Assembly (NCBI GenBank): GCA_002782305.1
Contig: PFHN01000044.1
Span: 1-13,084 of the forward strand
Direction: 5' to 3'
Length of the DNA stretch: 13,084 bases
Origin: Candidatus Moranbacteria bacterium CG_4_8_14_3_um_filter_41_13
GTDB lineage: Bacteria > Patescibacteriota > Minisyncoccia > Moranbacterales > UBA1568
Positions 1-7,900 of the stretch are shown one piece after another. Positions within the stretch are counted from its first letter, which is position 1. Each line of letters begins with the position of its first letter. The notes under the pieces were generated by a model, which saw only the letters and a list, made by a program, of their open reading frames with translations, was not told where the DNA came from and ran no database searches. Made by a program: the position numbers and the translations under genes.

Positions 1-3
1 TAC

Positions 4-9
4 TATAAT
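4..9 (+). promoter_or_regulatory. Possible -10 box upstream of the amidase gene
   Basis: An exact TATAAT lies at 4-9, about 30 bases before the first ATG of the amidase. Transcription would then start near base 16. The -35 region would lie outside the window, so this cannot be confirmed. Confidence 0.35.
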
Positions 10-38
10 AGAAGAAGCAATTTCTTGCATAAAAATAT

Positions 39-791
39 ATGGGACTTCTCTCGATGCTGGTGACTGTACTTATTATCCTGTTTTCAGCAGGGTACTATTT
101 TCTTGGCACAACACAGAAAGAAATATCGCTCAGCAATGGTGAATTGCCAGTGCCTATCACTACGGAAATAACGAAAGGCACAGAGATTATTGATACCGCT
201 CGTGATGCGAAAAAGCTCATCGAAACAAGAGCTGAAGAAACGATGAAGGAAGCAGAGAATGACGGTATCTCTGTGACCATCAAGGCTCCAGAAAAAACAG
301 GAGTGGTATCAACGAAAAGCGTGTCTGATGTTGCTATTCAAAATCGTCTGATGCAAAGCGGTTTCTCAGTGCCCAAGAGCCCTCGCACTATCGATACGAT
401 TGTGCTTCATTCTTCCTATGATTTGAATGGTTCTGATCCCTATTCCGTCAGCGGTATTGTGAAAGAATACGAAGATTATGGTGTCAGTGCTCACTACCTG
501 ATAGACCGCAAAGGTATCATTTATAGACTGGTAGAAGATAAAAATATTGCCTATCATGCAGGAGTCAGCAAAGCTCCAGATGGCAGGAAAAATGTTAACG
601 ATTTTTCTTTGGGTATCGAAATGATGAATACTGAGAAAGGGCAATTCACGAGTGAACAATACTCTGCCGTAAATGATCTCATTGCATCACTGAAAAAGCA
701 ATATAAAATAAAATTCGTGGTCGGACACAGTGACATCGCACCAGATCGCAAAACTGATCCTTGGAATTTTGATTGGAAGAAGGTGAAGTAA
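39..791 (+). CDS. Membrane-anchored N-acetylmuramoyl-L-alanine amidase (Amidase_2 / AmpD type)
   Basis: Probably a zinc amidase that cuts the bond between N-acetylmuramic acid and L-alanine in peptidoglycan. Residues 5-23 form one hydrophobic segment, likely an uncleaved signal anchor. Residues 24-110 look like a linker, and the catalytic domain spans about 117-245. Expected zinc ligands are His124 (in VLHSS), His230 (in VGHSD) and Asp240 (in RKTDPW); Glu194 and Lys238 match AmpD catalytic positions. The DIAPDRKTDPW block is very close to the AmpD signature. A stop codon at 30-32 precedes this ATG in frame, so the gene is complete; no good Shine-Dalgarno is visible, and the ATG at 54 is a weaker alternative. 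The anchor implies work at the outer face of the membrane, unlike cytosolic AmpD. The next gene follows after 18 bases on the same strand. The family is clear; its role in wall turnover or in attack on other cells is not. Confidence 0.88.
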   Translation: MGLLSMLVTVLIILFSAGYYFLGTTQKEISLSNGELPVPITTEITKGTEIIDTARDAKKLIETRAEETMKEAENDGISVTIKAPEKTGVVSTKSVSDVAIQNRLMQSGFSVPKSPRTIDTIVLHSSYDLNGSDPYSVSGIVKEYEDYGVSAHYLIDRKGIIYRLVEDKNIAYHAGVSKAPDGRKNVNDFSLGIEMMNTEKGQFTSEQYSAVNDLIASLKKQYKIKFVVGHSDIAPDRKTDPWNFDWKKVK

Positions 792-809
792 TTTTTTTCA
801 TTTGGACTT

Positions 810-1103
810 ATGTATACTTTTCATCTGAAAATTGAAAAAGAAAAAAGTGAGCTCTCTTTACTGAGAGATGATGTGATAGTGGGGAAACGGGGATGGGAAG
901 AGGGGAGAGATATGGGACGAAGACTCTTCGAAAGTATTGCAGGATTGCTTTCGGATAACAAACTTCAGGCGGACGAAGTGAGCAATCTCATCATTGATTC
1001 GGAGATTCCAGAGAACTATACTTCGATGCGTATTGCCGAAACCGTCAAAAAGGTGTATACTTTCTCTGTGACCTCGAAGGCGGGGAAACAAGCTCAAAAA
1101 TAA
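810..1103 (+). CDS. TsaB-like short protein (N-terminal half only)
   Basis: 97 residues. The pattern from about residue 18 to 86 follows the first half of TsaB, the TsaD partner needed for t6A37 modification of tRNA. A short beta region (LSLLRDDVIVGKR) is followed by GRxxxRRLFESIAGLL, matching the TsaB GRxxSExLLPxIxxLL helix. Then come the ADEVSNLIIDS strand and PENYTSMRIAETVKKVY, matching PGSFTGLRIGVATAKGL. TsaB is normally about 220 residues, and the whole second ASKHA lobe is absent. The phosphate-binding IDTS motif reads LKIEKE and PGSFTG reads PENYTS, so nucleotide-site residues are lost. TsaB uses its N-terminal lobe to dimerise with TsaD, so a binding-only remnant is conceivable, but that is inference. 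Only a weak GGA lies before the ATG; the gene is probably cotranscribed with the amidase. It could also be an unrelated small protein. Confidence 0.5.
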   Translation: MYTFHLKIEKEKSELSLLRDDVIVGKRGWEEGRDMGRRLFESIAGLLSDNKLQADEVSNLIIDSEIPENYTSMRIAETVKKVYTFSVTSKAGKQAQK

Positions 1104-1189
1104 ATTCTCTTGTCTGAAAAATTCACACAAAAGAATCAAGAAATATTTTGATGCGTCCAAAACACAAAGGATATATTTTATAATACCAA

Positions 1190-1210
1190 GGCTTTTATAA
1201 GCTGTTTTTT
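1190..1210 (+). terminator. Weak intrinsic terminator after the amidase/TsaB-like pair
   Basis: A GCTT/AAGC stem (1191-1194 with 1199-1202), extended by one G-T pair, has a TTAT loop and is followed after one G by six Ts at 1205-1210. The stem is short and A/T-rich, so termination may be partial. Confidence 0.4.
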
Positions 1211-1219
1211 AGTTTTTAT

Positions 1220-1248
1220 TTGACAGAAAAGGAGAAGCTTGATAGTAT
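1220..1248 (+). promoter_or_regulatory. Promoter of the rpoB-rpoC operon
   Basis: A perfect -35 (TTGACA, 1220-1225), a 17-base spacer and a -10 TAGTAT (1243-1248) make a strong sigma-70-type promoter. The start point would be near 1255, giving an RNA leader of about 230 bases before rpoB. A second, weaker candidate upstream is TTGATG (1148-1153), 18 bases, then TATATT (1172-1177), but it precedes the weak terminator. Confidence 0.75.
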
Positions 1249-1254
1249 CAAATG

Positions 1255-1486
1255 TATTGTTTCGTAAAGTGCGTTAACTTTTCTGTCTCGAATCGCCTGT
1301 GGGTGTCAGGTCTGGAGGGCGAGACTCGATTGGAATGGTTGCTTAATTGAAAAGAAAGCTAACATTCAAACGCAATGGTGCAGTTCGTGGCCCTCATAAT
1401 TTAATAGTTTTATCCGATAATCTCATTTGTCCTACTTATTCTCAATCGTTGATTGATGTAAGGAGTGTCCACATGAGTGTGTTTTT
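1255..1486 (+). promoter_or_regulatory. Long structured 5' leader of rpoB
   Basis: This is the main non-coding stretch before rpoB. GTCTCG (1285-1290) pairs with CGAGAC (1320-1325), enclosing a smaller CCTG/CAGG hairpin (1296-1299 with 1307-1310). An outer helix is possible between 1273-1284 (GTTA plus TTTCT) and 1353-1363 (AGAAA plus TAAC). A last hairpin, TCAATC/GATTGA (1442-1447 with 1451-1456), stops four bases before the AAGGAG ribosome binding site at 1460-1465. The layout suggests a regulatory leader. I cannot assign it to a known RNA family. Confidence 0.5.
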
Positions 1487-1517
1487 ATGTCCAACACAGA
1501 GAAAGCATTGCGAGTGA
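1473..1517 (+). CDS. Possible 14-residue leader peptide overlapping the rpoB start
   Basis: The best Shine-Dalgarno in the region, AAGGAG at 1460-1465, sits seven bases before this ATG, an ideal distance. It is 21 bases before the annotated rpoB ATG in another frame. The short frame reads MSVFLCPTQRKHCE and ends at TGA 1515-1517. That stop overlaps a GTG codon at 1514-1516 in the rpoB frame, forming a GTGA junction typical of coupled translation. There is no direct evidence that the peptide is made; the alternative is that the ribosome binding site serves the rpoB ATG at a long distance. Confidence 0.35.
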   Translation: MSVFLCPTQRKHCE

Positions 1518-4500
1518 AAGATTCTTTTGGAAAGGAGTCTTCTCTCTCGAAACGACGGTTTTTTCATAATCGTATCACGGTATCTTTGCCGGATCTCATC
1601 GAGGTTCAGTCAGATTCATACCAATGGTTCTGGGACAAAGGTCTCAAGGAACTTTTTTCGGAAATTAATCCTATCACAGACTTCACCAACAAGGATTTGG
1701 AACTGACAATACAGGATTACTATCTGGACGAACCAAAATACAGTGCTCTTCTCTCAAAGAAGAAAAACATTTCTTATGAAGCACCTCTTCGCGCCAAAGC
1801 ATCACTCCTCATGCGTCAAACAGGTGAGGTAAAAGAGCAAGAAATCTACTTGGGAGATTTCCCAATCATGACCGAACGTGGAACATTTATCATCAATGGT
1901 GTCGAACGCGTCGTTGTTTCCCAGCTTATCCGCTCTCCAGGCGTGTTTTTTACTATGGATTTCCAGAAAGGCAAGAAACTCTTTGGTGCAAAAGTGATTC
2001 CAAATCGTGGTGCTTGGCTCGAAATTGAAACTGATATTGATGGAGTTATTTCAGTAAAAATTGATCGCAAACGCAAGCTTCCTATTACTGGACTCCTCAA
2101 GGCTTTCGGCTTTGATGATGCTCGTATTCGCAAAGAATTTGCTGAAGATGAAGAAAAAAAGTACATCGATGCTACTTTTCTCAAAGATCCATCACAGAAT
2201 CAAGGTGAAGCGTATCGTGAAGTGTACAAGCGTCTTCGTCCAGGAGATCTCGCTACCGAAGAAAATGCACGTCAAATGATCAATGCGATGTTTTTCAACT
2301 TTGAACGTTATGACTTCGGCGCTGTTGGTCGCTATCGCTTGAACCAACGTTTGGAAGTAGAACGTGAAGATACAGAAGAGAATCGTGTTTTGAATACTGA
2401 TGACCTCGTACTTATTATCAAAGAAGTTATTCGTTTGAATAATGATCCTGAAGCACATCCAGATGATATCGATCACCTCGGGAACCGTCGTGTACGTGCT
2501 GTCGGAGAGCTTATTCAGAACAAACTCCGCGTGGGTATGTACCGTATGGTGCGTAATATCAAAGACAGAATGAGTACCTGTGATCCTGAGACTGTCGTCC
2601 CTGGACAACTCATCAACCCTCGTCCAGTCGCTGCTTCGGTGAAAGAGTTTTTCTCAAGTTCACAACTCTCACAGTTTATGGACCAGGTGAACCCACTCGC
2701 TGAGCTCGAACACAAGCGTCGTTTGTCAGCTATGGGTCCTGGAGGACTCACGCGTGAACGTGCTGGCTTCGAAGTTCGCGATGTTCACCATTCTCACTAT
2801 GGTCGTATCTGTCCTATCGAAACTCCAGAAGGTCCGAACATTGGTCTTGTTGGTCACCTCGCGTCTTATGCTCGCGTCAATGAATACGGTTTCCTCGAAA
2901 CTCCCTATTTGATTGTGAAGAAGGAAGTATCTGCGAAGAAAGAAGACCTCGTAGGACGTATCCTCGTAGAAAATGTCGCTGGTATCAAGGCTGGTGAAGT
3001 CTTGACTGAAGAAACAGCCAAAAAAGTTGCTGATGCCCTCAAGGGAAGTGCCGTCAAAGTGAAACCATTTGTTTCTTTTGATATCGAATATCTGAATGCT
3101 ATTGTCGAAGATCGCAAGAACATCGCACACGCTGGTATCGAAATCGATGAACATCACAATATCGTCCAAGAAATAGTAGAAGCTCGCGTCAAGAGTCATC
3201 CAGAAACTATTGAAGCAGAACTCATTGACTATATGGATGTTTCTGTGAAGCAGTGTATTTCTATCGCCACAGCACTTATTCCTTTCGTGGAACATGATGA
3301 TGCAAACCGTGCTCTTATGGGTTCGAACATGCAACGTCAGGCAGTGTCGTGTGTTGTTCCTGAATCACCAATCGTGGGTACCGGTATCGAAGACAAAGCA
3401 GCACATGATTCTGGACAGGTAGTGGTGGCTTCGGCTTCTGGTGAAGTTATCTCTGTTGATGCCAATCACATCACTGTTCGTTCGAAAGCTCCAGCAGGAT
3501 CGAAGAAAGATTATTTCGATACGGAATATATTCTTCAGAACTTCGAAAAATCCAACGCTTTCACCAGTATGAACCAGGTGCCACGCGTGACGAAGGGGCA
3601 GATGGTGGAGAAGAAAGAAATGCTCGCTGACGGTGCTTCGACAGATCATGGTGAACTCGCTTTGGGACAGAATATGGTCGTGGCTTTCATTCCTTGGAAT
3701 GGCTATAACTACGAAGATGCTATCATCGTTTCTGAAAAAGTCGTACAAGCAGACAGATGGAGCTCTATCCACATTGGAGACTTCTCTATTGATGTACGCG
3801 ATACGAAGCTTGGACCTGAGGTAGTGACACGTGATATTCCAAATATTGGAGAAGACCGTCTGAGGAATCTTGATGAAAACGGAATTATCCGTATCGGTGC
3901 AGAAATTGCATCAGGTGATATCATGATCGGAAAAATCACTCCAAAAGGTGAAGGTGATCTCACTGCCGAAGAAAGACTCCTCCGTGTTATTTTCGGAGAA
4001 AAATCTCGTGATGTAAAAGATTCATCACTCTATCTCCCACACGGTGAGCGCGGAAAAGTCGTTGATGTAAAAATATTCTCTCGTGAACGTGGAGACAAAC
4101 TTCCGATGGGTGTATTCCAGCAGATTCAGGTTTCTGTCGCACAACTCCGTAAAATTTCTGTTGGTGACAAACTCGCTGGACGTCACGGAAACAAAGGTGT
4201 TATCTCATACATCGCATCTGCCGAAGATATGCCATATCTGCCTGATGGAACACCAGTCGATATTGTACTGAACGCTCTCGGTGTCGCCTCTCGTATGAAC
4301 CTAGGACAAGTGCTCGAAACTCATCTTGGTTGGGCTGCGAAGACCCTCGGGTACAAGGTAGCGAGTTTCGCTCTTGATGGTGTATCAGAAAAAGATATCA
4401 AGAATGAACTGAAAAAAGCTGGTCTCCCTGAAAATGGCAAAATTCGATTGATTGATGGAAAGACAGGACAGCCTCTCGATAATGATTCAACGGTTGGTGT

Positions 4501-4906
4501 TATGTACATCATGAAACTGAACCATTTGATCGAAGACAAACTCCATATGCGAAGCATCGGGCCTTACTCTCTCATTACTCAGCAACCACTTGGTGGAAAA
4601 GCGCAGTTCGGTGGACAGCGTTTCGGAGAAATGGAAGTGTGGGCGCTCGAAGGATACGGCGCTGCATACACTCTCCAAGAAATGCTTACTATCAAATCCG
4701 ATGATGTGCTAGGTCGTTCCAAGGCCTACGAGTCGATCATCAAAGGCGAACCAATCAAGAGTCCGAACCTGCCAGCTTCATTCCATGTTCTCGTGAATGA
4801 ACTCAAGGGCTTGTGTCTCGATGTAGAGCTCAAGGGTGTCAAGACCGAAGAAAATGATGATGACATTCCAGCTTTCAAAGAGGCTGTAATTGAACCCATT
4901 AATTAA
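1487..4906 (+). CDS. rpoB: DNA-directed RNA polymerase subunit beta
   Basis: RpoB, 1139 residues, with beta' forms the catalytic core of RNA polymerase. It is collinear with the family: the lobe motif GDFPIMTERGTFIINGVERV near 123-142; the rifampicin region from about 390; GPGGLTRERAGFEVRDVH; CPIETPEGPNIGL; NYEDAI; GRHGNKGV; and the C-terminal clamp segment GPYSLITQQPLGGKAQFGGQ. Counterparts of E. coli D516, H526 and S531 are retained (D399, H409, S414), while 518, 522 and 533 read Val, Ala and Met. It is shorter than the E. coli protein (1342) and lacks the large lineage inserts. The ATG at 1487 is the first start in this frame after the stop at 1454-1456. Because the ribosome binding site is 21 bases away, the GTG at 1514 is an alternative that would still keep the conserved part from residue 24. 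rpoC follows after 65 bases. Stop TAA. Confidence 0.98.
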   Translation: MSNTEKALRVKDSFGKESSLSKRRFFHNRITVSLPDLIEVQSDSYQWFWDKGLKELFSEINPITDFTNKDLELTIQDYYLDEPKYSALLSKKKNISYEAPLRAKASLLMRQTGEVKEQEIYLGDFPIMTERGTFIINGVERVVVSQLIRSPGVFFTMDFQKGKKLFGAKVIPNRGAWLEIETDIDGVISVKIDRKRKLPITGLLKAFGFDDARIRKEFAEDEEKKYIDATFLKDPSQNQGEAYREVYKRLRPGDLATEENARQMINAMFFNFERYDFGAVGRYRLNQRLEVEREDTEENRVLNTDDLVLIIKEVIRLNNDPEAHPDDIDHLGNRRVRAVGELIQNKLRVGMYRMVRNIKDRMSTCDPETVVPGQLINPRPVAASVKEFFSSSQLSQFMDQVNPLAELEHKRRLSAMGPGGLTRERAGFEVRDVHHSHYGRICPIETPEGPNIGLVGHLASYARVNEYGFLETPYLIVKKEVSAKKEDLVGRILVENVAGIKAGEVLTEETAKKVADALKGSAVKVKPFVSFDIEYLNAIVEDRKNIAHAGIEIDEHHNIVQEIVEARVKSHPETIEAELIDYMDVSVKQCISIATALIPFVEHDDANRALMGSNMQRQAVSCVVPESPIVGTGIEDKAAHDSGQVVVASASGEVISVDANHITVRSKAPAGSKKDYFDTEYILQNFEKSNAFTSMNQVPRVTKGQMVEKKEMLADGASTDHGELALGQNMVVAFIPWNGYNYEDAIIVSEKVVQADRWSSIHIGDFSIDVRDTKLGPEVVTRDIPNIGEDRLRNLDENGIIRIGAEIASGDIMIGKITPKGEGDLTAEERLLRVIFGEKSRDVKDSSLYLPHGERGKVVDVKIFSRERGDKLPMGVFQQIQVSVAQLRKISVGDKLAGRHGNKGVISYIASAEDMPYLPDGTPVDIVLNALGVASRMNLGQVLETHLGWAAKTLGYKVASFALDGVSEKDIKNELKKAGLPENGKIRLIDGKTGQPLDNDSTVGVMYIMKLNHLIEDKLHMRSIGPYSLITQQPLGGKAQFGGQRFGEMEVWALEGYGAAYTLQEMLTIKSDDVLGRSKAYESIIKGEPIKSPNLPASFHVLVNELKGLCLDVELKGVKTEENDDDIPAFKEAVIEPIN

Positions 4907-4961
4907 CTAACAACCAATAATCAACAACAGGCAACAAAGAGAAAAAGTTGTGAGTTGTTAG
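4907..4961 (+). repeat. Inverted repeat filling the rpoB-rpoC gap
   Basis: CTAACAAC (4907-4914), starting right after the rpoB stop, pairs perfectly with GTTGTTAG (4954-4961). Inside, TCA+CAAC (4921-4928, one bulged A) pairs with GTTGTGA (4947-4953), so about 15 pairs can form. The left side has a six-base bulge and several spare CAAC-like units, allowing alternative registers. No T run follows, so it is not an ordinary terminator. It ends ten bases before the rpoC ATG, and no Shine-Dalgarno lies in the remaining bases. Confidence 0.65.
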
Positions 4962-4971
4962 TAAAAATCTT

Positions 4972-7900
4972 ATGGAAAATATTACAAAAGTCAGTGATTT
5001 CGAAAGTGTGAAACTTACCCTCGCCAGTCCAGAGCAGATTTTGGGATGGTCACACGGTGAAATCACAAAACCAGAAACAATCAATTATCGAACTCAACGT
5101 TACGAACCAGATGGGCTTTTCTGTGAAAAGATTTTTGGTCCTGCCAAGGATTGGGAATGTTATTGTGGAAAATACAAACGTATTCGCTATAACGGTATCG
5201 TGTGTGATAAGTGTGGTGTCGAAGTGACCCGTTCGATCGTTCGCCGTGAACGTATGGGACACATCAAACTCGCTACTCCAGTTTCTCACATTTGGTTCCT
5301 CCGTGGTGTGCCTTCGAAAATTGGTTTGGTACTTGGTATCTCTCCTCAGGCACTCGAACGCGTGATCTATTTCTCTTCCTATATCATTATGGAAGTGAAT
5401 GAATCTCTCAAAGGACAATCACTCGCACAATTGGAGAAGGAATACAAGAGCAAGCAGAAAGAACTGAGAGCGAGCAGTACTGATGACAAGGCCTTCGATG
5501 AAGCAATCGAAGAGCTCAAGGATCAGTATCGTGCAACAAAAGATGAAATGCGTAACCTACATCCATATCAGATTCTTTCAGAAATTGAATACTTTAACCT
5601 TTCGAGTCGCTTCGGTCAAATCTTCACAGCAGGCATCGGAGCCGAGGCTGTTCGCAAGATTCTCGAAAAGATTGATGTGAAGAAAGAACTCAAAGCTCTG
5701 AAAGAAGAACTCGAGTCCAACGAATCCGTGGATCAGAAAAAACTTCTGCAACGCTTGAAAGTGTACCAAGGTTTTGACAAGGCACAGCTCCGTTTCGAAT
5801 GGATGCTTCCTACAGCTATTCCTGTGATTCCACCAGATCTTCGTCCGATGGTTGCTCTTGATGGTGGTCGTTTTGCTACTTCTGATTTGAACGATCTCTA
5901 CAGACGCATCATCAACCGTAACAATCGTTTGAAAAAGCTGATGTCAATCGGTGCTCCAGAAGTGATTACGAGAAACGAAAAGAGAATGCTTCAAGAAGCA
6001 GTAGATGCTCTGTTTGATAACAGCGCTCGTCGTGGTCAGGCTTCGACAGCTGCCTCAACAGGTCAACGTCGTTCCCTCCGATCTCTTGCTGATGCGCTGA
6101 AAGGTAAGCAAGGTCGCTTCCGTCAGAACCTTCTCGGAAAACGTGTAGACTATTCAGGACGTAGTGTTATCGTCGTTGGACCAAGTTTGAAACTCCATCA
6201 GTGTGGATTACCGAAGAAAATGGCACTCGAACTTTTCAAACCGTTCATTATCAACAAACTGATTGCCAAGGAATTTGCACATAACGTGCGTACCGCTGGA
6301 CGTATGGTGGATGCGGAAACAGAAGAGGCATACGAAATATTGGACGAAATCATCGAACACCACTATGTACTCTTAAACCGTGCTCCAACTCTCCATCGTC
6401 TGTCTATTCAGGCATTCCAACCAGTACTGATCGAAGGCAAGGCTATTCGCCTTCACCCGATGGTATGCGAAGCGTTTAATGCTGACTTTGATGGTGACCA
6501 GATGGCCGTCCACGTACCGCTGACTGATCAGGCTCGTGCAGAAAGTGCGAACATTATGCTTTCTTCGAAGAACCTCCTCAAGCCTGCTTCTGGAGAACCA
6601 ATCGTAGCTGCTCGTCTTGATATGGTGCTCGGTTGTTACTATCTCACTCATATCAAGGCAGGGAGCAAGGGCGAGGGTAAGGCTTTCGGTACTATGGATG
6701 AAGCCATTCTTGCTTATCAGATTGGACTGGTAGCAGTAAACGCTGCCGTGAAACTTTCTTTCAAAGGTGAACTTATCGACACATCAGTAGGACGCATTTT
6801 GTTCAATGATATTCTTCCAGAAAGCCTCCGCTTCCTCAATGAAGAATTGATCAAGAAAGATCTGCGTTCGATTATGTCACGCATCATCGAAACCTGTGGT
6901 CAAGATGAAGCAGCCAAGTTCGCTGATCGTATGAAAGATTTGTCCTTCCGCGCAGTGTCTGCATCAGGACTGAGCTGGGGTATGGATGATCTCGTTATTC
7001 CAAAAGAAAAGAAGGGCCTCATCGAAGCTGCCGAACTTCGTGTGAAAGAAGTGAAGGGTCAATACAATGATGGTCTCCTCACAAACGAAGAACGCCGTAA
7101 TCGTGTGATCGAAATTTGGAACGAAACGAAAAATAGCATCAGTGAAGTCGTGCGTGCTTCTATCGATAAGGAAGGTCCAGTGTATGCTATGGTGTATTCC
7201 AAAGCTCGTGGATCAGAATCAGTCGTCGTACAGATTGTTGGTATGAAAGGACTGATGGCAGGACCAACAGGTGAAACGATTGAGCTTCCTGTAAAGAGTT
7301 CCTTCAAAGAAGGTTTCAATGTTCTCGAATATTTCATCTCTACTCACGGTGCTCGTAAAGGTATGGCTGATACCGCTCTTCGTACCGCTTCTGCTGGATA
7401 CCTCACTCGTCGTCTCGTCGATGTGGCTCAGGATATCATCGTACGTGAAGAAGACTGTCATGATACTGAAGGTGTCTATCTCTACAGAGAAGATTCTGAC
7501 AAGATCGGGCACAGTTTCGCAGCTCGCGTCGAGGGTCGTGTGGTCATCGAAGATTTGAAAGACCCAGAAACAAAGAAAGTACTCGTGAAAGAAGGAACAC
7601 TGATCGACAAGGTACAAGCGAAGGTTATTGAACAAAAGAATTTCCCGAAAGTGAAAATCCGTAGTTTGGTAACATGTAAATCTCGCCGTGGTATTTGTAG
7701 ACTCTGTTATGGTATCGACCTCGGTCGAAGCAACTTGGTAGAACTCGGTGCTTCTGTCGGTGTCGTCGCTGCGCAGGCTATCGGTGAACCAGGAACACAG
7801 CTCACGATGCGTACGTTCCACGTCGGTGGCGTTGTCGGATCAGATATTACTCAAGGTTTGCCACGTGTTGAAGAAATCTTCGAAGTGCGCAATCCGAAGA

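Noticed and set aside
1255..1456. L10-type ribosomal protein leader
   Set aside because: There are some G/C-rich hairpins and a GAAAG-type segment, but no convincing match that I can verify by eye, and rplJ is absent.
2726..3334. 202-codon minus-strand ORF inside rpoB
   Set aside because: It lies wholly opposite highly conserved rpoB sequence, its composition looks like an antisense frame, and no ribosome binding site or family motif is seen.
7219..7821. 200-codon minus-strand ORF inside rpoC
   Set aside because: Antisense shadow of the bridge-helix and trigger-loop region; the product has no recognisable motif.
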